A stretch of DNA of 9,361 bases from Acidimicrobiia bacterium (GTDB taxonomy: Bacteria > Actinomycetota > Acidimicrobiia > Acidimicrobiales > AC-14), in assembly GCA_019244985.1 (NCBI GenBank), contig JAFASB010000489.1, positions 1-9,361 of the forward strand, in the 5' to 3' direction. Below, piece after piece: positions 1 through 5,709 of the stretch; position 1 is the stretch's first letter; each line of letters begins with the position of its first letter. Under the pieces are notes generated by a model that searched no databases, was not told the origin of the DNA, and saw nothing but the letters and a program-made list of their open reading frames with translations. The translations under genes and the position numbers were made by a program.

Positions 1-491
1 GGGAGGCGCTCGACGACGGCGTCGAGGAGGTCGCCCGTGCCGCGGCCGTGCAGGGCGCTGACGGGGAAGGGCTCGCCGAGGCCGAGGCGGGCGAGCGCCC
101 AAGCCTCCGCCTCCCGTCCGGTGTCGTCGACCTTGTTGGCGACGACCAGCACGGGCTTGCCGGCCCGGCGCAGCAGCGCCGCGACCCGGTCGTCCTCCTC
201 GGTGACCCCGACCGTCGCGTCGACGACGAGCAGCACGACGTCCGCTTCCTTGATCGCACGTTCGGCCTGGCGGCTCACCTGGGCGTCGATGCCATCCTGG
301 GTCGCCATCCAGCCCCCGGTGTCGACGAGGAGGAAGTCGCGCCCGCTCCAGTCGGCCTCGAGGATCTTGCGGTCACGGGTGACGCCCGGCTGCTCCTCGA
401 CGATCGCCTCGCGGCGCCCGACGATGCGATTGACCAGCGTCGACTTGCCGACGTTGGGTCGCCCGACGACCGCGACCAACGGCTCAGCCAT
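1..491 (-). CDS. der: Ribosome biogenesis GTPase Der (EngA), N-terminal part, cut by the window edge
   Basis: Der is a tandem-GTPase needed for late assembly of the large ribosomal subunit. My translation of the minus strand from the ATG at 491 gives 163 codons with no stop, covering the first G domain. All five GTPase motifs are visible: G1 GRPNVGKS (residues 10-17), G2 within PGVTRD, G3 DTGG, G4 NKVD and G5 SALHG just before the edge. Der carries two such domains and a KH-like C-terminal domain, which would lie outside the window. The spacing and the PGVTRD signature are typical of Der rather than Era, which has one G domain. The start overlaps the end of the upstream DUF512 gene by 8 bases and has no Shine-Dalgarno sequence, so translation is probably coupled. 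The identification is firm; completeness cannot be judged. Confidence 0.96.
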   Translation of the reverse strand, partial: MAEPLVAVVGRPNVGKSTLVNRIVGRREAIVEEQPGVTRDRKILEADWSGRDFLLVDTGGWMATQDGIDAQVSRQAERAIKEADVVLLVVDATVGVTEEDDRVAALLRRAGKPVLVVANKVDDTGREAEAWALARLGLGEPFPVSALHGRGTGDLLDAVVERL

Positions 492-1857
492 CGAGCGCAC
501 GACGGAGGGCCACGCCGTCGGTCGGGATGACCTCCACGGCGCGCGGCAGGTCGGCCGGCGTCGTCCCGTCGAGGAACACGCCCTTGGAGAGGCACACGTC
601 GGGAAGCAGGTACCGGTGGTCCTCGGGCTCGTCGCGGAGGACACGTGCGATGTCCTCGCCGACGAGCAGCCCGGTCACGCCGATGTTGCCCCCGAAGAAC
701 TCGTTGCGCACCGCCAGCACGCGCACGTCGTCCCGGCCCAGGTTGTCGAGCAACGGCTGCAACACCCGGGCCCCGTACTCGCCGCTGATAATGACGTTCT
801 TGCGCTGGATAACCGGACTATGTCCGGCTTTCCACCCCGACAACGCAGTGGGAAGGGTGCGGGCGGCGCGGTAGCCGTCGGCGGGGGCGCCGTCGACCCA
901 CGCGAAGAACCCGGAGTGGACGCCGGTGGCGTTGTCCTTCTGGCCCAGCAGCTCGAGCTCGAAGGTGCGGGCCATGCCGACGCCGTTCTCGTGTTGGGGG
1001 AAGCCCTCGTAGGTGTCGGCCGGCGGGAACGGTCGGCCGGCGAGGAGGTAGTACTCGTCGGCCGCGAAGGCGAGGCGGCGCCCGAGGGTGGACCGGAAGA
1101 TGTCCTGCCACTCCTCCACGGTGTCGACGACCGCTCGCGCTTCGTCGGCGGTGTGCAGGCGCAGGTCGCCCTCGCGCGAGTAGCGACTGAGGCCGAGAGG
1201 AACGACGCACAGTGTCGCCAGGCGCGGGTACCGGTCGAGCACGCCGGCCAGCGTGTCCTCGAGGGCGGCGCCGTCGTTGACGCCCGGACACACCACGACC
1301 TGCCCGTGCACCTCGACGCCGTGGTCGAGGAGGGCGCCCAGCCAGCGAAGGCTGGTCGCGCCCCGGCGGTTGCGGAGCATGCGCGTGCGGAGCTCGGGAT
1401 CGGTCGCATGGATGCTGACGTACAGCGGCCCGAGTCCCTCGGTCACGACCCGTTCCAGGTCCAGCTCTGTGAAGCGCGTCAGGGTGGTGAAGTTCCCGTA
1501 CAGGAACGAGAGCCGGTAGTCGTCGTCCTTGACGTACAGGCTCTTTCGCAGGCCGGGCGGCAGCTGGTAGATGAAGCAGAACTCGCAGTGGTTGTCGCAC
1601 GTGCGCACCTGATCGAACAGGGCGGAGTGCACCTCGGCGCCGAGCGGCTCACCCGGCTGCTTCTCGACGGCCACGTCGAAGTCGAAACTGCCCCGGCGCA
1701 CTTCGAGGTCGAGGGCCGCCTCGTCGGCGAGCAACTGCCACTGGATCACGTCGCGCGGGCGGTGGCCGTTCAACGAGACGACCTCGTCGCCGGGCTCCAG
1801 GCCGGCACGCTGGGCCGGCGATCCGGGCGCGACAGCCACGACGCGCGGAAGGGACAT
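484..1857 (-). CDS. DUF512 family protein: PDZ domain plus radical SAM iron-sulfur enzyme
   Basis: This 457-residue protein belongs to the DUF512 radical-SAM family, whose reaction is not established. Residues 1 to about 57 look like a PDZ domain (the stretch APGSPAQRAGLEPGD, then VVSLNG). A CX3CX2C cluster motif follows at Cys87, Cys91 and Cys94 (RTCDNHCEFCFIYQLP), as expected for a 4Fe-4S cluster that cleaves S-adenosylmethionine. The C-terminal half has the family signatures DEYYLLAG (267-274), YEGFPQHENGVG (283-294) and GGNIGVTGLLVGEDI (389-403). No signal peptide or membrane segment is seen, so it is probably cytosolic. It lies directly upstream of der with an 8-base overlap, an arrangement known in other bacteria and suggesting a link to ribosome assembly or tRNA/rRNA function (inference). 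The ATG at 1857 has no Shine-Dalgarno but sits 6 bases after a TATCCT box, consistent with a leaderless mRNA. Confidence 0.93.
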   Translation of the reverse strand: MSLPRVVAVAPGSPAQRAGLEPGDEVVSLNGHRPRDVIQWQLLADEAALDLEVRRGSFDFDVAVEKQPGEPLGAEVHSALFDQVRTCDNHCEFCFIYQLPPGLRKSLYVKDDDYRLSFLYGNFTTLTRFTELDLERVVTEGLGPLYVSIHATDPELRTRMLRNRRGATSLRWLGALLDHGVEVHGQVVVCPGVNDGAALEDTLAGVLDRYPRLATLCVVPLGLSRYSREGDLRLHTADEARAVVDTVEEWQDIFRSTLGRRLAFAADEYYLLAGRPFPPADTYEGFPQHENGVGMARTFELELLGQKDNATGVHSGFFAWVDGAPADGYRAARTLPTALSGWKAGHSPVIQRKNVIISGEYGARVLQPLLDNLGRDDVRVLAVRNEFFGGNIGVTGLLVGEDIARVLRDEPEDHRYLLPDVCLSKGVFLDGTTPADLPRAVEVIPTDGVALRRALDG

Positions 1858-1863
1858 GGGTCA

Positions 1864-1869
1864 AGGATA
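1864..1869 (-). promoter_or_regulatory. -10 box TATCCT of a probable leaderless promoter for the DUF512-der operon
   Basis: On the minus strand TATCCT is followed by 6 bases and then the DUF512 ATG at 1857. The start site expected 6-7 bases downstream of a -10 box would fall on the start codon itself, the usual geometry of leaderless actinobacterial transcripts. There is no Shine-Dalgarno sequence. The -35 region is poor: TCAAGG at 18-base spacing does not resemble TTGACA. Confidence 0.5.
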
Positions 1870-1884
1870 CGGCCGGTCTGCTCC

Positions 1885-1890
1885 TAGCCT
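1885..1890 (+). promoter_or_regulatory. -10 box TAGCCT of a probable leaderless promoter for ispH
   Basis: TAGCCT on the plus strand is followed by 7 bases and then the GTG at 1898, where IspH homology begins. No Shine-Dalgarno precedes that GTG. The same TCAAGG hexamer found for the divergent promoter lies 18 bases upstream here too, because of the inverted repeat. The two promoters overlap and RNA polymerase could probably not occupy both at once (inference). Confidence 0.5.
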
Positions 1891-1897
1891 TGAGTCC

Positions 1898-2899
1898 GTG
1901 GACGTCGACCGGGTGCTGCTCGCCGCTCCGCGCGGCTTCTGTGCAGGCGTGGAGATGGCGATCAAGGCGCTCGCCTGGATGGTCCGCATCTTCGACCCGC
2001 CCGTGTACTGCTATCACGAGATCGTCCACAATCGACTCGTCGTCGACCGCTTCCGCGAGCTGGGCGTGATCTTCGTGGACGACATCGCCGACGTGCCGCA
2101 AGGGGCGCCGTTGATGTTGAGCGCCCACGGCTCGGCCCCCGAGGTCGTGGAGGCCGCACGGGCCCATGGGGGCGTCGTTGTCGACGCCGTGTGCCCGCTC
2201 GTGACCAAGGTCCACCACGAGGTCAAGGTGCGGGCGGGCAAGGGCTACTCGATCGTGTACGTGGGCCACGAGGGCCACGACGAGGCCGTGGGCACGATGG
2301 CCGTGGCCCCCGACGCCATCCACCTGGTCGAGTCCGAGGGCGACGTGGCCTCGTTGCCCGAGACCGACCAGCCCGTCGCCCTCTTGGCCCAGACGACGCT
2401 CAGCCAACACGACTGGTCCGGGGTTCTCGACGCTGCTCGTGAGCGATTCCCCGAGCTGTGGATGCCGGGCCGCAGTGACCTGTGCTTCGCCACCACCAAT
2501 CGTCAGGATGCCGTGACCGACATCGCCAAGCGCTCCGACGCGGTCGTCGTCATCGGCTCGGTGAACTCGTCGAACACCGTCGCTCTCGAGAAGGTCGCCC
2601 GGACGGTCGGCTGCGCCAGGGTCCTACGCATCAACGGACCCGACGAGCTGCCCGAGGACCTGTCGGGAACCGTCGCCGTCACCGCGGGCGCGTCGGCGCC
2701 CGAGGAGCTGGTGCGCGCCGTCATCGACCGCCTGGCGCCGAAGAACGGCGTCGAGGAAGTAGCGCTCACCGACGAGGAGGAGTACTTCCCGCCGCCCCGC
2801 GAGCTGCGCGATCTCCTGCCTGCAAATGCCCTGGCCGAAGACCGGGAGGTCGCCGCCAGCGACGTGCTGGATGAGCTTGCCCACATCGGCCGGGCGTAG
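1898..2899 (+). CDS. ispH: 4-hydroxy-3-methylbut-2-enyl diphosphate reductase IspH (LytB)
   Basis: IspH catalyses the last step of the MEP isoprenoid pathway, reducing HMBPP to IPP and DMAPP with a 4Fe-4S cluster in the cytosol. From the GTG at 1898 the protein has 333 residues, slightly longer than the E. coli enzyme. The three cluster cysteines are Cys15 (PRGFCAGV), Cys99 (DAVCPLV) and Cys196 (DLCFATTNRQ). Substrate-binding residues are also present: His44 (EIVHN), His77 (SAHGS), His127 and the acid Glu129 (GHEGHDEAVGTM), TT at 166-167 (AQTTLS) and SVNSSN at 221-226. An ATG in frame at 1856 would add 14 unconserved residues, and its codon overlaps the DUF512 start codon on the other strand, so I prefer the GTG. 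The gene faces away from DUF512-der. The last ~45 residues are charged and acidic and look lineage specific. Confidence 0.95.
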   Translation: MDVDRVLLAAPRGFCAGVEMAIKALAWMVRIFDPPVYCYHEIVHNRLVVDRFRELGVIFVDDIADVPQGAPLMLSAHGSAPEVVEAARAHGGVVVDAVCPLVTKVHHEVKVRAGKGYSIVYVGHEGHDEAVGTMAVAPDAIHLVESEGDVASLPETDQPVALLAQTTLSQHDWSGVLDAARERFPELWMPGRSDLCFATTNRQDAVTDIAKRSDAVVVIGSVNSSNTVALEKVARTVGCARVLRINGPDELPEDLSGTVAVTAGASAPEELVRAVIDRLAPKNGVEEVALTDEEEYFPPPRELRDLLPANALAEDREVAASDVLDELAHIGRA

Positions 2900-2902
2900 A
2901 AT
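2897..2902 (+). promoter_or_regulatory. -10 box TAGAAT of a probable leaderless promoter for the HD-domain gene
   Basis: TAGAAT begins with the TAG stop codon of ispH and is followed by 7 bases (CGCCACC) and the ATG at 2910. The spacing matches the other two -10/start arrangements in this window. No Shine-Dalgarno is present in the 10-base gap, and the -35 region, inside ispH, is weak. The gene may still also be transcribed by read-through from ispH. Confidence 0.5.
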
Positions 2903-2909
2903 CGCCACC

Positions 2910-3458
2910 ATGACGCAGACGTTTACCCGCATGGACGAGTCCACCGCCGAAGAGTGGATGCACATCGGAGTCGAGTCCGCCAAAGCCCAGCAGGAGCAGG
3001 GCGAGACGGTGCTGGAGCTCCTCCGGATGTTGTCGAACATCGTGAGTGGGTTCGCGGTCGACCAGCTCACACACTGCCTGCAGACGGCGACACTCGCCGA
3101 GCGGGCGGGCGCCGACAAGGAGGTCGTCGTGGCCTCGCTGTGCCACGACATCGGCAAGGTCGTCTCCGTGCCGAACCACGGGGCGATCGCGGCCGAGATC
3201 CTGAAGCCGTACGTCCGCGACGACGTCTACTTCATGATCAAGAACCACCAGGACTTCCAGGGCCGGCACTACTACCACCACTTCGGTGGCGATCCGAACG
3301 CCCGCGACAAGTACGAGGGTGCACCGTGGTTCGACCTGGCGGCCCAGTTCGCCGACGACTGGGACCAGATCGCGTTCGACCCCGACTACGACACCCTGCC
3401 GCTCGAGCACTTTGAGCCGCTGGTGCGCGAGGTCTTCGCGCACCCACACAGCCTCTAG
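2910..3458 (+). CDS. HD-domain protein resembling mixed-valent diiron oxygenases (PhnZ/MIOX-like); substrate unknown
   Basis: This 182-residue protein has an HD-domain ligand series: His55 (QLTHCLQTA), His79-Asp80 (CHDIGK), His90 (PNHGAIAAE), His113 (KNHQDFQG) and Asp150 or Asp152 (FADDWDQ). H..HD..H..H..D is the six-ligand pattern of dinuclear HD proteins. The 24-residue step from first His to HD and the ~23-residue step between the third and fourth His resemble PhnZ, while the Lys83 after HDIG resembles the HDxGK of myo-inositol oxygenase. A distinctive histidine/tyrosine-rich stretch (GRHYYHHFGGDP, 118-129) follows. There is no signal peptide or membrane segment. It could equally be a hydrolytic HD phosphohydrolase. 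No phosphonate partner gene (PhnY/TmpA type) is in the window. The ATG at 2910 is chosen because an in-frame ATG upstream (2826) lies inside ispH and would read across its C-terminus in another frame. The gene ends 10 bases from the converging LARTG gene. Confidence 0.8.
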   Translation: MTQTFTRMDESTAEEWMHIGVESAKAQQEQGETVLELLRMLSNIVSGFAVDQLTHCLQTATLAERAGADKEVVVASLCHDIGKVVSVPNHGAIAAEILKPYVRDDVYFMIKNHQDFQGRHYYHHFGGDPNARDKYEGAPWFDLAAQFADDWDQIAFDPDYDTLPLEHFEPLVREVFAHPHSL

Positions 3459-3468
3459 CTGCGGTCCG

Positions 3469-4341
3469 CTACTTCTCGGGGTAGATCCAGTCCCTGAGCA
3501 TCGGGACCAGGCCCCGCGGTCCGCTCTTCGCGTGGCGGCCCGGTGGCGGTCCGAGGATGTAGGACATGGCGGTCAGCACGACCAGCTCGAGCGTCCAGGT
3601 CTCAGCAGCGCCGAGGGGCGGGTCGAAGAGCGGCACGCCCACTGCCACCGGAGCCAGCACGCCCGTCCCGCCCACGGTCAGCGGCATCGACCGCTCGGCG
3701 GCGACCACGTAGGTGCCGAGGGCGATTGCCACCAGGGCGAACAGGAAGAGGGCGAACAGGTTCACGCCTGTGCGGGCCAGGTTGCCATTGCTGGTCCCGG
3801 CACTGATCGGTGTGACCGTGACCGGCGTCAGCGGGAGCGTCGACGGGGTCGTGGTTGCGACCACCGCCCCCAGGTCGAAGGAGGCGTCGACCGTGGCGTT
3901 CCCTACGAAGGTGCCGTCCGGGGCGGCCGCGGGGCCGGAGACAATCACGTCGTTGCGGCCCTGGTGGACGCTGACATTGACAGGGTCGTCGAGCACGGCC
4001 GTCGTTCCGTCGGTGTTGGTCTTGACGCTGACCGACACGTCGCCGTTCTGGTCGGGGTCCTTGTCAAGGCCGTTGCCGTTGAGGGAGACGTGGACGGTGC
4101 CGACGAACCGGCAAGCGCTCGCAAGTGACAGCACGCCGCGGACGGTGTCGCCCGGCTTGATGCTGCCGCCGCTGAAGTCGCTGTTGCAGTTCGGGGGTGG
4201 GCTGCTCGAGCTCGACATGCTGCTGCTGCTCCCCGCGGCCACCACGCTGTTGAACGGTGGGATGGCGAAGCTCAACACGAGCGTGACGAAGACCGCTAGC
4301 GCGGGCAGGCCGGTCCGGGGGTTGCGCATGAACGCTTTCAT
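3469..4341 (-). CDS. Exported protein with Ser-rich and Thr/Pro-rich linkers and an internal LARTG sorting-like motif
   Basis: I do not recognise a named family for this 290-residue protein. It begins with basic residues and a hydrophobic core (about 13-36) with a plausible signal peptidase site after VVAA. Next come a Ser/Pro-rich stretch (38-50) and an extracellular-looking beta-rich region (about 51-158) with two cysteines, Cys52 and Cys77, that could form a disulfide. A Thr/Pro-rich linker (161-181) leads to LARTG (188-192), followed directly by a hydrophobic segment (194-215) and AER. This is the layout of a sortase substrate, LAxTG being the motif of class E actinobacterial sortases. 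Unusually, the protein continues about 73 residues past it, with two moderately hydrophobic stretches and a basic tail, so it may instead be a multi-pass membrane protein. The start has a good Shine-Dalgarno and overlaps the ligase stop codon (ATGA). No sortase gene is in the window. Function unknown. Confidence 0.8.
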   Translation of the reverse strand: MKAFMRNPRTGLPALAVFVTLVLSFAIPPFNSVVAAGSSSSMSSSSSPPPNCNSDFSGGSIKPGDTVRGVLSLASACRFVGTVHVSLNGNGLDKDPDQNGDVSVSVKTNTDGTTAVLDDPVNVSVHQGRNDVIVSGPAAAPDGTFVGNATVDASFDLGAVVATTTPSTLPLTPVTVTPISAGTSNGNLARTGVNLFALFLFALVAIALGTYVVAAERSMPLTVGGTGVLAPVAVGVPLFDPPLGAAETWTLELVVLTAMSYILGPPPGRHAKSGPRGLVPMLRDWIYPEK

Positions 4342-5651
4342 CTGTCACCTCTGAACGCGAGAGCAGCGATCCACCCGGCGACGATCCCGAGAGCGGGCGC
4401 GTGCCAGGTGAAGTCGAAGACTCCTCCGACGGCAAAGACCAGCAGCGAGGCGGTGGCCGCCTCGGACTGCCACGTACGGCGATCGACGCCGCGGAGTACG
4501 GCAGCTCCGGCCATCCCGAGCAGGGCGAGTGCGACGAGGCCGCCACCGGCGGCGATCTGCAGGTACTCGTTGTGGGCGAAGTAGGCAAAGGCGCCTGTGT
4601 TGTTGAGTGGCAGACTCTTCTCCGGGCCCCCGCCGACGATCGGGTGGGCCCTGGCCACGCGGTAGGCGGCCGACCACTCCGTCGTGCGCAGTTCGAGGGT
4701 GGCCGTGCTCAGGCGACTGGTGGCCGACGGATGCGTCACCAGAGCAACGGCGGCGGCGAACACGAGCAGCAGGAGAGCGGCACTGGTGCGCGAGCGGAGC
4801 CCTGGCGCCCCGCGCCCGGCGAGGGCAGCCAGGCCGACCAGGGCGAGAGCGAGGAGGGGTTGGGCGTGGCTGCCGGACGCGGCGGCGATGCACGCCACCC
4901 CGCCGAACAGCGCCAGCAGACCCGGCCACAAGGCCTCCCGCAGACACCGGCGCGGAAGCATCGGCAGCACGACGACGAAGGCGAACAGGGCGCCTCTGCT
5001 CTCGGTTGCGATGAGCCCGGTCACGATGAGGAAGATCGCCACCCGGCGCGTCGCCGGGTGGACCCCTTCGAGCACGATCGCAAGAGGCGCGACCATCGCC
5101 AGAAGTAGGCCGGCGGCGTTGGCGTAGGTGAGCGTGCCCGCGACGCGCCACAGGCCGTCGTGGGCCATCGCGTACGGATACGCCCGGTAGACGATGCCGG
5201 CCATGCCGAGGGCGGCCATCACCGCGCCGAGGGCGACGACGTTGCGGTGGATGGCTGCTCGCTGACTGAGATCGAAGGACCGACCGATGACGAGCGCGGC
5301 GCCGAAACCGACGGCCGATCCGATGAGCAGCGGCGCCCTGCTGGGAACGCCCCACACGACCGACGCCAGCGCCCACCACGCGCAGAAGGCACCCAGGGCG
5401 ACGAGCACACGACGCTCGGCGGGCGACGGCCGGCGCCGGTAGGCGACGGCGACCCCGGCCAGGAGAAGCGGGAACACCCACGCGTCGGGCAGGAAGAAGG
5501 CGCCCTTCCGGATGAAGGCCGCGCAGGTGACGCCGACGGCGATGGCGCCCAGTGTGCTGCGCCGGCGGTGCAGCAGGGAGGCAGGCGTCGACGAGCCGGT
5601 CGCCGGCTCCCCAGCCCGCTTCCGTTGGTCCACCTGTCCCGCCACTGTCAC
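4338..5651 (-). CDS. O-antigen ligase / Wzy polymerase family polytopic membrane protein
   Basis: This 437-residue protein is mostly hydrophobic, with about ten or more probable membrane segments after a basic cytoplasmic N-terminus (about 1-32). Family hallmarks of the O-antigen ligase (Wzy_C, PF04932) group are visible: GTLTYANAAGLLLAM (172-186), ATESRGALFAF (215-225), and the periplasmic-type loop RVARAHPIVGGGP (331-343) followed by HNEYLQIAAGGG (360-371). Such enzymes transfer or polymerise undecaprenyl-linked glycans outside the membrane; in an actinobacterium the likely products are cell-surface polysaccharide or glycoprotein, which is inference. The start at 5651 is GTG; a second in-frame GTG at 5645 is equally possible, and neither has a strong Shine-Dalgarno. 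The gene lies 58 bases downstream of plsC and overlaps the LARTG gene by 4 bases, making a two-gene unit. No glycosyltransferase or flippase is nearby, so the substrate cannot be inferred. Confidence 0.88.
   Translation of the reverse strand: MTVAGQVDQRKRAGEPATGSSTPASLLHRRRSTLGAIAVGVTCAAFIRKGAFFLPDAWVFPLLLAGVAVAYRRRPSPAERRVLVALGAFCAWWALASVVWGVPSRAPLLIGSAVGFGAALVIGRSFDLSQRAAIHRNVVALGAVMAALGMAGIVYRAYPYAMAHDGLWRVAGTLTYANAAGLLLAMVAPLAIVLEGVHPATRRVAIFLIVTGLIATESRGALFAFVVVLPMLPRRCLREALWPGLLALFGGVACIAAASGSHAQPLLALALVGLAALAGRGAPGLRSRTSAALLLLVFAAAVALVTHPSATSRLSTATLELRTTEWSAAYRVARAHPIVGGGPEKSLPLNNTGAFAYFAHNEYLQIAAGGGLVALALLGMAGAAVLRGVDRRTWQSEAATASLLVFAVGGVFDFTWHAPALGIVAGWIAALAFRGDR
4342..4352 (-). promoter_or_regulatory. 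Shine-Dalgarno AGAGGT for the LARTG protein gene, inside the ligase gene end
   Basis: On the minus strand AGAGGT (4352-4347) is followed by GACAG and the ATG at 4341. The motif lies in the last codons of the ligase gene, and the start shares ATGA with its stop. It is the clearest ribosome binding site in the window, where most other starts have none, so it supports this start and translational linkage of the pair. Confidence 0.7.
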
Positions 5652-5660
5652 GCAGGCCGC

Positions 5661-5690
5661 ACGCTAGTGGTGCAAATGGGACGCAGTCCA
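5661..5690 (-). promoter_or_regulatory. Weak candidate promoter for the ligase-LARTG gene pair
   Basis: In the 58-base gap after plsC, the minus strand has TGGACT (5690-5685), an 18-base spacer and TAGCGT (5666-5661), then 9 bases to the GTG at 5651. The match is modest (4 of 6 to TTGACA). The gap shows no convincing terminator hairpin, so read-through from plsC is also possible. Confidence 0.3.
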
Positions 5691-5709
5691 GGGAATCCCC
5701 AGACAGCGC

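Larger units (their letters stand above)
1861..1893. repeat. Near-perfect inverted repeat spanning the ispH/DUF512 divergent promoter region
   Basis: The left arm TCAAGGATA (1861-1869) and the right arm TAGCCTTGA (1885-1893) are reverse complements at 8 of 9 positions, separated by 15 bases. Each arm contains an outward-facing -10-like box: TATCCT on the minus strand and TAGCCT on the plus strand. The dyad fills most of the 40-base gap between the two start codons. It could also be an operator for a dimeric regulator; the sequence alone cannot decide. Confidence 0.6.

Noticed and set aside
37..1887. A 616-codon open frame on the plus strand
   Set aside because: It is antisense to der and DUF512, both of which show complete family motifs on the minus strand. 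Long antisense frames are expected at this G+C content, and its translation is low-complexity and Arg/Val/Gly-rich with no recognisable motif.
1856..1897. ATG at 1856 as the ispH start
   Set aside because: It overlaps the DUF512 start codon, adds 14 residues without family similarity and would place both -10 boxes inside coding sequence. The GTG at 1898 fits the family start.
1649..2410. Minus-strand 253-codon frame opposite ispH
   Set aside because: It is antisense to clear IspH motifs and runs through the divergent start region; His/Val/Gly-rich shadow composition.
3456..3471. Possible bidirectional terminator between the convergent HD and LARTG genes
   Set aside because: Only a short GCGGTCCGC palindrome with a one-base centre and a 4-base TAGC/GCTA pair are present, with no T-run on either side; too weak to call.
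3286..4128. Plus-strand 280-codon frame across the convergent junction
   Set aside because: It runs in a shifted frame through the end of the HD gene and then antisense to the LARTG gene; no motifs and composition typical of a shadow frame.
4200..4235. CTG/GCT-rich tract in the LARTG gene as a tandem repeat
   Set aside because: It is simply the codons of the Ser-rich linker; there is no regular repeat unit.
5652..5709. Possible terminator after plsC (GGGGATTCCC)
   Set aside because: The stem is only 3-4 base pairs with no T-run.
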